DNA of 37,026 nt from Alphaproteobacteria bacterium (GCA_017546315.1 JAFYXH010000006.1:1-37026); one strand, 5' to 3'. Shown: positions 23,500-32,426, numbered from the stretch's first letter. Numbers and translations: made by a program. Notes: a model not told the origin generated them from the sequence alone.

Positions 23500-23565
23500 G
23501 GCTTGTGTCTTCTGCAGGGCTTATAGAAGACAAGTCTATTTTATAACCCGATAAGCCTGAAGGGA
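23500..23565 (+). promoter_or_regulatory. Candidate riboswitch, element D (upstream of pncA)
   Basis: Lower stem GGCUUG/CAAGUC (one G-U), UG bulge on the 5' side, 6-bp upper stem UCUUCU/AGAAGA and the loop GCAGGGCUUAU (23514-23524), identical to the element C loop although all stem bases differ. Downstream, AUAAGCC (23551-23557) is a perfect 7-bp complement of GGCUUAU in the loop (23518-23524). The Shine-Dalgarno GAAGGGA of pncA begins within two bases of this strand. It is a short, translation-control arrangement like element A. No promoter is seen in the 88-nt nadM-pncA gap, so the element is internal to the operon. Confidence 0.74.
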
Positions 23566-23573
23566 TTTTTAAG

Positions 23574-24188
23574 ATGAATAAACGTGTTTTATTTAGAATA
23601 GATTTTCAGAACGATTTTGTTAGTCCTGAAGGTCTTTTAACGATTAGTGATATTGCTTTAATTGAAAGACATAAAAAATTTGCAAACAATTTATTTAAGA
23701 ACAGTTTTGATTTGATTATAGATAGTTATGATACTCATTTTGAGGAAACATATAATGATACGATTGAGGCTCAAAACTTTCCTAAGCATTGTATTTATGG
23801 AACTTGGGGATGGGAACAAGCTGCTCCTTTCAAAGAGGGATTAAACGTTCAAAAAATTTATAAATCTACAACAAATATTTGGAATGAAGAAAAAACATAT
23901 CAAAATTTAGCTTGTCAATATAATGATAAGACAGATGTGTATTTATGTGGTGTTTTAAGCGATATTTGCGTTAAAGAAGCTATGGACGGATTATTAAAAA
24001 AAGGTGCAAATGTTATTGTTCTTGAAGATTTGTGCAAAGGATTAAATGAAGAAATTACTGATATTTTAGCTAAACCTGATTACCGAGCTTTTGTTGAAGC
24101 GGGAAAGCTTAAGAGTATGACCACTCAACAATTTTTTCGCACAGAATTGTTAAAGAAAAAAATTGAATACAATATGGTTAGACGCTAA
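23574..24188 (+). CDS. pncA: Nicotinamidase (isochorismatase fold)
   Basis: A 204-residue cytoplasmic hydrolase that converts nicotinamide to nicotinic acid. The catalytic Asp10 is in LFRIDFQNDF, the metal-site residues are in DSYDTHFE (51-58) with His72 in FPKHCIYGT, a catalytic Lys is in VQKIYKS (94 or 97), and the nucleophile Cys132 is in CGVLSDICVKEAM. It is the first Preiss-Handler step in this operon, followed 16 nt later by pncB. Its ribosome-binding site directly follows the element D pseudoknot. Isochorismatase-fold membership is certain; nicotinamidase is well supported by the neighbours. Confidence 0.9.
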   Translation: MNKRVLFRIDFQNDFVSPEGLLTISDIALIERHKKFANNLFKNSFDLIIDSYDTHFEETYNDTIEAQNFPKHCIYGTWGWEQAAPFKEGLNVQKIYKSTTNIWNEEKTYQNLACQYNDKTDVYLCGVLSDICVKEAMDGLLKKGANVIVLEDLCKGLNEEITDILAKPDYRAFVEAGKLKSMTTQQFFRTELLKKKIEYNMVRR

Positions 24189-24204
24189 AATTTGGAGGTA
24201 TGTT

Positions 24205-25707
24205 ATGATGAATAATGTTAGAGAAAATGTACTTGCAACGGGAACTCCTTTGTTTGCTGATTTATACCATTTAACAATGGCACAAGCGTGGTTTGGGGCT
24301 AAAAAAGCAAATGATGTAAAAACAAGTGAAGCATTTTTTAGAAAATGTCCTTTTGGCGGTAGTTATTTAATTGCCGTGGGGATGTATGAGTTTTCTCAAT
24401 GGCTTAATAACTGGGGTTTTCGTGATGAAGATATTAAATATTTAGAAAGTTTGAAAAATTCTAATGGAGAACCAAAATTTAGAAAAGAATTTTTGGAATT
24501 TTTAAAAAATCAGAAATTAGAGATTTCGATTAAAACAGTTAATGAAGGAGAAATTGTTTTCCCTAATGAACCGGTTTATAGCATAACAGGACCTTCTTAT
24601 CAGGTTGATTTGATTGAAGCTAGTTTACTTAATATATTTAATTCTCAAAGTTTGATTGCAACAAAAGCAAGTAGAATTGTTTTAGCTTCTCAAATTGATG
24701 GTATCAAACGCCCTGTTTTGGAATTTGGAGTAAGACGAGGACAAGAACTGGGCGGTTTTAGCGCTACTAGAGCTTCTTTTATTGGAGGTGTTAGTGGTAC
24801 TTCTAATGTTGCTGCTGGAAAGTTTTATAATATTCCCGTTAGTGGCACTATGGCTCACTCTTTTATCATGAGTTTTGGTAATGAATTAGAAGCTTTTAAG
24901 GAATATATGAAAGCATCTATTGGTAATACCATTCTTTTAGTTGATACGTATGATACTCGCAAAGGAATAAAAAATGCAATTAAAGCGTCTCTTGAAACAG
25001 GTATTGAACTTATGGGAATGAGAATTGATTCTGGAGATTTAGCATACTGGGCCAAAGAAGCAAAAAAAATTATCAATGAAGAAGCTCAAAAAACTAATAA
25101 ATCTTATTTATTTGAAAATGCAAAATTAGTCGCATCTAATGATTTGGATGAATATGCTATTGAGAATTTGATTGCGGTGCAAAAAGCTCCATATGATATT
25201 ATTGCTTCTGGAACAAAATTAGTTACGGCTTATGACTGCCCTGCTTTAGGTGGTGTATTTAAGACTAAAACTTATATGGGAGAAGATAAAATTAAGATTG
25301 CGGAAGGAAAAACAACAATACCAGGGGCAACTAATGTGATTAGAATTATAAAAGACAATAAATTTGAAGGAGACATTATTGTTAAGGAAAATGATAACTA
25401 TATAAAAAATGGCAAACTTGAATGTGATATTTGGTCTTATACTGCTCACAGCCTGATAAAGGGGTATAAAAAATTTGATAAAGAAAGTGAAGCTAAACTT
25501 TTACTTAAACCTTTATTAGAAAACGGAAAATTTGTTAGAAAACTAGAGAATAATTTAAACGTTATTCAAAATTTTGCAATGGATAATTTAAGTAAACTTG
25601 ATGAGAGCTATAAAAGGCTTGCGAACCCTCATATTTATGGTGTGGGACTTGAAAAACGTTTATTTGAAAACCAACAAAATTTAATTAGCAAACATCAGGG
25701 GAGATAG
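24205..25707 (+). CDS. pncB: Nicotinate phosphoribosyltransferase
   Basis: This enzyme joins nicotinic acid to PRPP to give NaMN. I choose the ATG at 24205 (MMNNVRENVLATGTPLFADL), six bases after GGAGG, over the upstream in-frame ATG at 24163, which lies inside pncA. The product is 500 residues. Signatures are YHLTMAQAWFGAK and FFRKCPFGG at the N-terminus, EFGVRRGQELGGFSATRASF and GGVSGTSNVAAGKFYNIPVSGTMAHSF in the core, and LVDTYDTRKG and MRIDSGDLAYW in the PRPP-binding half. Spacing of 3 nt to nadE shows tight coupling. Confidence 0.95.
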   Translation: MMNNVRENVLATGTPLFADLYHLTMAQAWFGAKKANDVKTSEAFFRKCPFGGSYLIAVGMYEFSQWLNNWGFRDEDIKYLESLKNSNGEPKFRKEFLEFLKNQKLEISIKTVNEGEIVFPNEPVYSITGPSYQVDLIEASLLNIFNSQSLIATKASRIVLASQIDGIKRPVLEFGVRRGQELGGFSATRASFIGGVSGTSNVAAGKFYNIPVSGTMAHSFIMSFGNELEAFKEYMKASIGNTILLVDTYDTRKGIKNAIKASLETGIELMGMRIDSGDLAYWAKEAKKIINEEAQKTNKSYLFENAKLVASNDLDEYAIENLIAVQKAPYDIIASGTKLVTAYDCPALGGVFKTKTYMGEDKIKIAEGKTTIPGATNVIRIIKDNKFEGDIIVKENDNYIKNGKLECDIWSYTAHSLIKGYKKFDKESEAKLLLKPLLENGKFVRKLENNLNVIQNFAMDNLSKLDESYKRLANPHIYGVGLEKRLFENQQNLISKHQGR

Positions 25708-25710
25708 AAG

Positions 25711-26475
25711 ATGGAAAATTTATGGAATAACTTAAAAAAAGAATTTAAAAATCATTTAGATAAAAATGGTTTTGACAGGGTTGTTTTAGGATTATCTGGT
25801 GGGCTTGATAGTGCTATTGTTGCGTTGCTTGCAAGTGAAGTCTTAGGTGGAAATAACGTTAGAGCTATAATGATGAAAACTAAATATACTTCTGATTTAA
25901 GCCTAAATATTGCTCAAAAAATTGCTAAGAATTGTAAACTATGTTATAGTGAAATTGATATTGATAAATTGATTGAGTTTGAAACTAAAATATTAGAAAA
26001 TGTATTTGGCGAAAACGTTAAAGGAATTGTTGTCGAAAATTTACAGGCTCGAGTAAGAGGACAAATCTTGATGGCTTATTCTAATCAATTTGGAGATATG
26101 GTTTTGGGGTGTAGTAATAAATCTGAAATTCATACTGGTTATTGCACGTTATATGGAGATGTATGTGGAGGATTATTACCTATTGGCAATATCTATAAAT
26201 CTGAAATATTTAAACTTGCAAAGTGGCTTAATCGAAACGAAGAACGATTACCTAAAGAAGTAATTGATAGAGCTCCTAGTGCTGAACTTTGCTATAATCA
26301 GAGAGATGAAAACACTCTTCCACCATATTATATTTTAGATGAGATTTTAATGCATATTGTTGATGGAAAAAAATTACAAAATTGTTTTAAAAAAGAACTT
26401 ATTAACAGTGTCTTAGAGTTAAATCGTAGATCTTATTTTAAGAGGAAACAACTCCCCCCTATTCTTTTATTGTAA
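25711..26475 (+). CDS. nadE: NAD+ synthetase, ammonia-dependent type
   Basis: A 254-residue ATP-pyrophosphatase that amidates nicotinate adenine dinucleotide to NAD, the last step of the Preiss-Handler route. The PP-loop SGGLDSA is at 29-35. NLQARVRGQILMAYSNQFGDMVLGCSNKSE is the family core, and YCTLYGDVCGGLLPIGNIYKSEIFKLAKW follows. There is no N-terminal glutaminase (CN-hydrolase) domain, so it should use ammonia. It is the last gene of the nadM-pncA-pncB-nadE operon; the next gene has its own promoter. Confidence 0.95.
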   Translation: MENLWNNLKKEFKNHLDKNGFDRVVLGLSGGLDSAIVALLASEVLGGNNVRAIMMKTKYTSDLSLNIAQKIAKNCKLCYSEIDIDKLIEFETKILENVFGENVKGIVVENLQARVRGQILMAYSNQFGDMVLGCSNKSEIHTGYCTLYGDVCGGLLPIGNIYKSEIFKLAKWLNRNEERLPKEVIDRAPSAELCYNQRDENTLPPYYILDEILMHIVDGKKLQNCFKKELINSVLELNRRSYFKRKQLPPILLL

Positions 26476-26548
26476 AGTCTTTATAAAGCCTATACATGCA
26501 TAGTGTTACATTATTTTTGTGTTTACTTCTTCTAAAGCAAATAAGGTG

Positions 26549-26576
26549 TTGACTTTTCTAATAAATAGATTATAGT
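26549..26576 (+). promoter_or_regulatory. Promoter of the CorC/HlyC-like gene
   Basis: TTGACT (26549-26554), 16-nt spacer, TATAGT (26571-26576), 45 nt before the gene. Confidence 0.58.
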
Positions 26577-26621
26577 TTAAGGGTTATGTTTAACGTATTG
26601 AGGTAAAATTAAAAAATAGAC

Positions 26622-27953
26622 ATGAGTCCCTATTATAGTTATGTTATCAATTTGATATTGGTTTTAGTATTAGTTTTTTGTAATGCTTTTTTTGTGGTTT
26701 CTGAATTTGCCATTGTAAAAATTCGTAAAACAAAATTAGAAGAATTAGCACATAGTGGGAGTAAGAGAGCTAAAATTGCTTTGAAAATTTCTGAGCAATT
26801 AAACACTTATTTGAGTGCTACACAGCTTGGTATTACTCTTGCATCATTGGGTCTTGGTTGGCTTGGAGAACCTGCTGTTTCTAGACTTTTGGAGGATACT
26901 TTTCACGATTATTTCGTAAACAATGAGGTGTTGTTGCATTCTGTTAGTTTTGGTGTAGCGTTTACCTTTATTACTCTTTTGCACGTTGTATTGGGTGAGC
27001 TTGTACCAAAGACATTGGCTATTCAAAACACAGAAGAATATACATTGAAAATTGCAATTCCATTGTATACTTTTAATAAGATTTTCACACCTGTTATTTG
27101 GTGTTTTGACCATGTGTCTTTATGGATATTAAAGATGATGGGTGTGCAAGCTGCCGATGAAAGTGCTGAAGCACATTCTGAAGAAGAAATTAAACTTATT
27201 ATTGATGCTTCACAAAAAGGTGGAGTGATTGATGATACAGAAAGCGAAATTATCCAAAATGCAATTTGCTTCTCTGAAATTTCTGCCCATGAAATTATGA
27301 TTCCAAGACAAGATATGGTTTGCATTTATCAAAATAGCACATTCAATGAAATTATGGAGTTGGTTAAACAAAATAAGCATACTCGTTTTCCTCTTTGTAA
27401 TGGTGATAAAGACCAAATTTTGGGAATGATTCACATTCGTGATTTGTTGGAATGCAAAAATGTTGAGCACAAAGATATACTTAATAAGATTGTTAGAAAG
27501 ATTATGTTTGTGCCTGAGAATAAGTCTGTTTCTGAAATCTTACATGAAATGATGAAGAAACGTATTCACCTTGCAATCGTAGTTGATGAATATGGTGGTA
27601 CTGCGGGACTTTTATCTATGGAAGACATCTTAGAAGAGCTTGTTGGTGATATTAGAGACGAACACGATGATGATGAAGATGTTGCTGTTAAGATTATTAA
27701 CGAAAAAGTTTGTGTGTTTGAGGGTGTTTATTTAGTAGAAGATGCTTTTGAATGCATGGATTTACCTTATCAAGAATTAGAAGAAAGCACAATGGGTGGA
27801 TATGTATTCAATCTTTTAGGACGTGAGCCTGAAATTGGTGATAGAGTAGAAGATGAGTACTGCATTTATGAAGTTCTTGAAGTTGATAATATGCGCATCA
27901 ATAGTGTTAAAGTTACTGTTAAAGAACGCTTTGACGGACTTGATGAGGAATAG
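26622..27953 (+). CDS. CNNM/CorC (hemolysin C)-family membrane protein
   Basis: This 443-residue protein has an N-terminal DUF21/CNNM membrane domain (about 1-190; FCNAFFVVSEFAIVKIRKTKLEEL and QLGITLASLGLGWLGEP are typical), a CBS-domain pair (about 205-325; MIPRQDMVCI, RFPLCNGDKDQILGMIHIRDLL, HLAIVVDEYGGTAGLLSMEDILEELVGDI) and a C-terminal CorC_HlyC domain (about 345-440). The group is linked to Mg2+/Co2+ transport or regulation. It is monocistronic, with its own promoter and terminator. The Shine-Dalgarno is weak. Confidence 0.95.
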   Translation: MSPYYSYVINLILVLVLVFCNAFFVVSEFAIVKIRKTKLEELAHSGSKRAKIALKISEQLNTYLSATQLGITLASLGLGWLGEPAVSRLLEDTFHDYFVNNEVLLHSVSFGVAFTFITLLHVVLGELVPKTLAIQNTEEYTLKIAIPLYTFNKIFTPVIWCFDHVSLWILKMMGVQAADESAEAHSEEEIKLIIDASQKGGVIDDTESEIIQNAICFSEISAHEIMIPRQDMVCIYQNSTFNEIMELVKQNKHTRFPLCNGDKDQILGMIHIRDLLECKNVEHKDILNKIVRKIMFVPENKSVSEILHEMMKKRIHLAIVVDEYGGTAGLLSMEDILEELVGDIRDEHDDDEDVAVKIINEKVCVFEGVYLVEDAFECMDLPYQELEESTMGGYVFNLLGREPEIGDRVEDEYCIYEVLEVDNMRINSVKVTVKERFDGLDEE

Positions 27954-27978
27954 AACAACTAGACTAATGTCGATTTTA

Positions 27979-28004
27979 ATCGCCTAGAAATAGGCGATTT
28001 TTTT
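27979..28004 (+). terminator. Intrinsic terminator
   Basis: Perfect 8-bp stem ATCGCCTA / TAGGCGAT with a GAAA tetraloop and a T-run, 25 nt after the CorC-like stop. Confidence 0.93.
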
Positions 28005-28136
28005 ACCCCAGAACGAAATAAACAAAACTCAGACAAAACACCGTTAACATAATATTTAATTTATGATATAAAGGTGGTGTAATGTAACAAAACCTTATAG
28101 GTAAAAGATGAAAAAGTGTAATAACTTAAAATAAAT

Positions 28137-28424
28137 GTGTGTAACATAGACACAAGTAATGTAGTCTTCGTTGAGAGAGTTGATGAAATTATTTGTGGTG
28201 TTAATATTCAATTTAATTACTTAAAATTCGATGTTGAACAGAATAGCGCATATGAAGTCGCTGTTTATGATTGTAGCGTTAAAGTTGGATTACTTATTAG
28301 ATACGCTTACTTTTCTATGAAAAAAATCCCCATATTTTATAGTGTCTTTTGGCTTAACAACAAAGGCATTACAGAACTCTTATCTTTCGTTTTTCTAAAG
28401 GAGGAGGAACGAAACTATATATAA
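28137..28424 (+). CDS. Doubtful hypothetical ORF
   Basis: A 95-residue frame in the 470-bp gap between the CorC-like gene and the next clear gene. It has no Shine-Dalgarno and no recognised domain. The second half is hydrophobic (VGLLIRYAYFSMKKIPIFYSVFW), and codon choice is not clearly random. It could be a decayed gene or a leader region. Nothing else convincing is seen in 28005-28477. Confidence 0.25.
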   Translation: MCNIDTSNVVFVERVDEIICGVNIQFNYLKFDVEQNSAYEVAVYDCSVKVGLLIRYAYFSMKKIPIFYSVFWLNNKGITELLSFVFLKEEERNYI

Positions 28425-28477
28425 CTCTAATTTAGGGCTTTTTACCCTTATAAAGAATTTTATGAAAAGATAAAACT

Positions 28478-29425
28478 ATGGTAAAATTAAATAATAATGA
28501 AGTTCAATATTTGATTGAACAAGAAACTAATTGTGTTAGCTCAAACTCTCTTAGAAACATCCCTAAAATTGCTTATTCTAAGTTTAGTTTTGAGATTAAA
28601 GAAAATATTGAAGATTTAGTATATGAAATGACTAAAAAATCAAGAAAACATCACCCTCAAGAACGTAATATTGATATAGAAACTGGTGAGGTATATTTTT
28701 GTACTCAAGACACTTTGACTTATTATGAATTGCATAATTATCAAAAAAATGAAAATGGTGCAAGTTATGAACTCCATGACCCAACTTTTTATTATCCCTA
28801 TGCAACTGTTAAGGAAGAAAAAGATAAACTTACTATTAGCACAGCTCTTAGTGGTTTTAAATATATGATTACTCAAAACAAAGATAGAGATGGTTGTATA
28901 ATAGAATTTTCTGGTCCGTTAAATGGATTATTGAGACAAGCCTTACTTCCACACATGACGTATGTTCCTAACACTTTAAAAGGAAAATTTATTACCTTAG
29001 AAAATATGAAAGAAACCCTAGACTTTGATTATTGCACAGGTAAAGAATTTGACTTAACCCCTTATATGCCAATAGACTTATATTGCGCATTGAGAGAAGC
29101 TAAAAACAAGGGTTATGAAAACTATCAAGATGGTTATGGATGGCAAATTAACGCTGCTTTTAATAACGAAATTTCATGCTTTGATAGATACTATGGAACT
29201 GAGTTTGAGAACGAGCAGGAACGAAAAAATGTTATGGCTCAAAGAGATTTTGAGAGTGAAAAGAAATTGCCAGAATATAGCTGCAACTCTAAAAAATCTG
29301 AAATTAGAGAACGCATTGAAAAATATAAACAAATGACATTGGATATAAGAAAAAATATGGATAAATCACCCCCTATTAAAAATGTTTGTAGTGATATGAT
29401 TTTTAATACTTCTAGAGATAGATAG
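28478..29425 (+). CDS. Hypothetical protein with SRDR tail
   Basis: A 315-residue soluble protein that I do not recognise. It has alternating beta-rich segments (40-210), including IDIETGEVYFCTQDTLTYYE and GFKYMITQNKDRDGCIIEF, and a helical, charged C-terminal third ending FNTSRDR. There is no signal peptide. It is a stand-alone gene between terminators in an otherwise housekeeping region. The C-terminal RDR resembles the ends of the proteins at 16800-17198 (RDRDR), 10980-12311 (FRQRD) and 20863-21882 (HKDR). Confidence 0.78.
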   Translation: MVKLNNNEVQYLIEQETNCVSSNSLRNIPKIAYSKFSFEIKENIEDLVYEMTKKSRKHHPQERNIDIETGEVYFCTQDTLTYYELHNYQKNENGASYELHDPTFYYPYATVKEEKDKLTISTALSGFKYMITQNKDRDGCIIEFSGPLNGLLRQALLPHMTYVPNTLKGKFITLENMKETLDFDYCTGKEFDLTPYMPIDLYCALREAKNKGYENYQDGYGWQINAAFNNEISCFDRYYGTEFENEQERKNVMAQRDFESEKKLPEYSCNSKKSEIRERIEKYKQMTLDIRKNMDKSPPIKNVCSDMIFNTSRDR

Positions 29426-29441
29426 TTAGAAATTTATCTAC

Positions 29442-29478
29442 AAAAAATCCCTCTTTTGAATTAAAAGAGGGATTTTTT
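29442..29478. terminator. Bidirectional intrinsic terminator
   Basis: AAAAAATCCCTCTTTT / AAAAGAGGGATTTTTT, a 16-bp perfect stem with a 5-nt loop and A/T runs on both sides. It serves both the hypothetical gene on the plus strand and pyrG on the minus strand. Confidence 0.93.
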
Positions 29479-29488
29479 TTATTGTATC

Positions 29489-31132
29489 TTATACCAATCT
29501 AGAATGTTTGATAGAGGCTTTAATAAACTCTACAAACAAAGGATGTGGAGCAAATGGTCTTGATTTTAATTCAGGATGATACTGAACTGCTATAAACCAT
29601 GGATGATTTGGAATTTCTACAATTTCAGGTAAATCACCATTTGGAGATGTTCCAGAAATAATCATACCAGCTTTATTTAATGCATCTTGATATTTGATGT
29701 TTACCTCATAGCGATGACGATGACGCTCGCTAATATTGGTTGTTTGGTAAATACTTTGTGCCAAACTCCCTTCCTTGATAACAGTTTCATACGCACCAAG
29801 ACGCATTGTACCACCCAAATCACCATCTTTGTGGCGAATTTGTTTGGCTCCATCCTTATCCCACTCGGTCATCAAACCAACTACAGCCTCACAATTTTCA
29901 TCTAGCTCAGTTGTATTTGCATTTGATATTTCTAAAACATTACGCATTGTTTCAATTACGGCCATTTGCATACCAAAACAAATTCCTAAAAATGGAATAT
30001 TGTGAGTTCTTGCATATTTGACAGCTTCTATCTTACCTTGAGTTCCACGAAGACCAAAACCGCCAGGAACTAAAATACCGTGAACATCTGAAAAGAAATC
30101 TTCCGGATTTTTATTTTCAAGTTCTTCAGAATCTATCCATTTGATTTTTACTTTATGCTTATTGGCTATTGCACCGTGATTTAATGCCTCACTTAAAGAT
30201 TTATAAGCCTCTAAAAGCTTTACATACTTTCCAACAACGGCAACTCTTACTTCTCCTTCTGGAGATTTTAAGATATTAACAATATCTTCCCAGCCAGATA
30301 AATCTGCATCTGGACAAGGTAAATTGAAATGACGACATACAGCTTTATCCATGCCTTCTTTAGAATAAGCTAGTGGCACTTGATAGATATTGCTAACATC
30401 TAGAGCTTGTATAACATTTTCCTCTTTAATATTGCAGAAAAGTGCAATTTTTCTTTTTTCATTTTCAGGAATCGGCATTTGCGAACGACATAACAACATA
30501 TCTGGTTGAATACCATATTCTTGCAACTTTTTAACTGAATGTTGAGTTGGTTTAGTTTTCAACTCTCCTGCTGTTGGAATATAAGGCAATAGAGTTAAAT
30601 GTAAAAACATTGTACGATCTCTACCTAAATCATAGGCAAGCTGACGTATTGCTTCTAAATATGGTTGGCCTTCGATATCACCAACTGTTCCCCCTATTTC
30701 GCACAAAACAAAATCTTCATCTTCTAAGTCATTTACAATGAAGTCTTTTATTTCATTGGTTACATGTGGAATTACTTGTATGGTCGCTCCCAAATAATCA
30801 CCATGGCGTTCTCTATCGATTACTCGTTGGTATATTTTTCCGGTTGTTGTACTATCACTCTTTCTTGCACTAACACCTGAAAAACGCTCATAGTGTCCTA
30901 AATCCAAATCTGCTTCTGTTCCATCATCTGTTACAAAAACTTCTCCGTGTTGAAAAGGACTCATTGTACCTGGATCAACATTAAGATAAGGATCTAATTT
31001 TCTTAAACGAACCTTAAACCCCCTACTTTGTAAAATTGAAGCAAGAGATGCTGACGCTAACCCTTTTCCTAAAGAAGAAACAACACCACCGGTTATAAAA
31101 ATAAATTTTGTATTTGGATTTAAACTAGACAT
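29489..31132 (-). CDS. pyrG: CTP synthase
   Basis: This 547-residue enzyme aminates UTP to CTP using glutamine. The N-terminal synthetase domain begins [20 protein letters not shown] with its P-loop, and contains [20 protein letters not shown] and [12 protein letters not shown]. The C-terminal class I glutamine amidotransferase domain has [10 protein letters not shown], the nucleophile Cys in GICFGMQMA and the His-Glu pair in [11 protein letters not shown]. Length and motifs are normal. It lies downstream of tpiA-secG, the classical alphaproteobacterial order, but a terminator sits in the secG-pyrG gap. Confidence 0.98.
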   Translation of the reverse strand: MSSLNPNTKFIFITGGVVSSLGKGLASASLASILQSRGFKVRLRKLDPYLNVDPGTMSPFQHGEVFVTDDGTEADLDLGHYERFSGVSARKSDSTTTGKIYQRVIDRERHGDYLGATIQVIPHVTNEIKDFIVNDLEDEDFVLCEIGGTVGDIEGQPYLEAIRQLAYDLGRDRTMFLHLTLLPYIPTAGELKTKPTQHSVKKLQEYGIQPDMLLCRSQMPIPENEKRKIALFCNIKEENVIQALDVSNIYQVPLAYSKEGMDKAVCRHFNLPCPDADLSGWEDIVNILKSPEGEVRVAVVGKYVKLLEAYKSLSEALNHGAIANKHKVKIKWIDSEELENKNPEDFFSDVHGILVPGGFGLRGTQGKIEAVKYARTHNIPFLGICFGMQMAVIETMRNVLEISNANTTELDENCEAVVGLMTEWDKDGAKQIRHKDGDLGGTMRLGAYETVIKEGSLAQSIYQTTNISERHRHRYEVNIKYQDALNKAGMIISGTSPNGDLPEIVEIPNHPWFIAVQYHPELKSRPFAPHPLFVEFIKASIKHSRLV

Positions 31133-31165
31133 TTGTAAAACCTTTTTTTATTAAATTTTAGAGAA

Positions 31166-31192
31166 AAAGGCACCTTATTTTGGGGTGCCTTT
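31166..31192 (-). terminator. Terminator between secG and pyrG
   Basis: AAAGGCACC / GGTGCCTTT, a 9-bp stem with T-rich flanks in both orientations; on the minus strand it is followed by a T-run. Read-through or a promoter in the short remaining gap would be needed for pyrG. Confidence 0.8.
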
Positions 31193-31218
31193 ATTTTGTT
31201 TAATACGTATCCATCGAA

Positions 31219-31650
31219 CTATTCCGCTGCAGGAGTATTTGGCTCTGCACCACTTGGCTCTGCAACAGGCTCAGCTGTTGGTTCTGCAACTGGTTCTACT
31301 GCAGGTGCTTCTGTTGATGCTTCAGCAGGAGCTTCTGCTGTTGTGCTTGGAACAGATGGAACTAAAGGTTCTTTTTGAACAAGTGGAGCTACTTCAACAA
31401 TAGACTCTGCTGTTCTTGATTCACCTTTATAATACAATACCAATAAAATTGATGTTGTGAAAAATATTGTGGCTAAAATAGCTGTAGAACGAGTTAATAG
31501 ATTACCCTTTCCACGTGCTGTTAAAAAGCTATCAGCGCCATTTCCACCACCTAATCCTCTTAGTGCATTTCCAGAATTATTTTGCATTAAAATCAATGTC
31601 ACCAACAATATGGCAACGATTAAGTGAATTACTAACAATACTGATCCCAT
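31219..31650 (-). CDS. secG: Preprotein translocase subunit SecG with Pro/Glu/Ala-rich tail
   Basis: A 143-residue membrane subunit of the SecYEG translocon. The first membrane helix is about residues 4-22 (LLVIHLIVAILLVTLILMQ), followed by the conserved GLGGGNGADSFLTARGKGNLLTRST and a second helix (about 53-70). SecG is normally about 75-110 residues. Here some 60 extra C-terminal residues form degenerate Pro-Ala-Glu repeats (EAPAEASTEAP, VEPVAEPTAEPVAEP), a low-complexity acidic tail of unknown role. It lies 14 nt after tpiA. Confidence 0.93.
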   Translation of the reverse strand: MGSVLLVIHLIVAILLVTLILMQNNSGNALRGLGGGNGADSFLTARGKGNLLTRSTAILATIFFTTSILLVLYYKGESRTAESIVEVAPLVQKEPLVPSVPSTTAEAPAEASTEAPAVEPVAEPTAEPVAEPSGAEPNTPAAE

Positions 31651-31664
31651 TTTTCTTTTCCTTA

Positions 31665-32426
31665 TTATTGTTTTGAAGCTTCAGAAATTGCAATAAAATC
31701 TTCTACTTTCAAGCTTGCACCACCAATTAAACCACCATCTACATCTGGTAGATTTAATAATTCTTTTGCATTTGAAGGTTTCATACTTCCACCGTATAAG
31801 ATGCGCATTTTGTTTGCGTTAGCACGACCCAATTTTTTAGAAATAACTTTACGGATTGCAGCATGAACATCTTCTACATCTTGAGATGTTGGTGTCTTGC
31901 CTGTACCAATAGCCCATACTGGTTCATAAGCTATTACTGTATTTTGAGCTGTTGCATTTTCAGGAACTGATCCCATGATTTGAGTTGTGCAAACTTCAAT
32001 AGTTTTGTTTTCATCACGCTCTTTTTCTGTTTCACCAATACAGATGATTACTTTTAGGCCTGCCTCTATTGCTGCAGAAGCTTTTTTAGCAATTAACTCA
32101 TCAGATTCATAATGATTTGTTCTTCTTTCTGAGTGTCCAACAATCACATATTGACAACCTAGGTCTTTTAGCATTTGTGGGCTAACATCACCAGTATGTG
32201 CGCCAGATGCTGCAAAATGACAATCTTGAGCGCCAAGCATCACTCTTGAACCTTTGATTGCTTTTTTAGCTGCCATCAATAATGTAAATGGAGGACAAAT
32301 CAAAAATTCGCAATCTTTTCTTGCTCTTTTTTTAGCCTCTTGAGCAACGCCTTTTGCTAAGGTAATTCCATCTTCTAAATGGCAATTCATCTTCCAGTTG
32401 CCGGCAATTAGAGTTTTTCTAACCAT
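31665..32426 (-). CDS. tpiA: Triosephosphate isomerase
   Basis: A 253-residue TIM-barrel glycolytic enzyme that interconverts dihydroxyacetone phosphate and glyceraldehyde 3-phosphate. GNWKMN is at residues 9-14 (catalytic Lys), VIVGHSERR carries the catalytic His, VIAYEPVWAIGTGKTP the catalytic Glu and loop 6, and LYGGSMKPSN and GLIGGASLK the phosphate site. It heads the tpiA-secG pair. Confidence 0.98.
   Translation of the reverse strand: MVRKTLIAGNWKMNCHLEDGITLAKGVAQEAKKRARKDCEFLICPPFTLLMAAKKAIKGSRVMLGAQDCHFAASGAHTGDVSPQMLKDLGCQYVIVGHSERRTNHYESDELIAKKASAAIEAGLKVIICIGETEKERDENKTIEVCTTQIMGSVPENATAQNTVIAYEPVWAIGTGKTPTSQDVEDVHAAIRKVISKKLGRANANKMRILYGGSMKPSNAKELLNLPDVDGGLIGGASLKVEDFIAISEASKQ

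Noticed and set aside
31185..31403. Leu/Gln-rich or Ser/Ala-rich plus-strand ORFs
   Set aside because: They are shadows of the Pro/Ala/Glu-coding repeat at the 3' end of secG.
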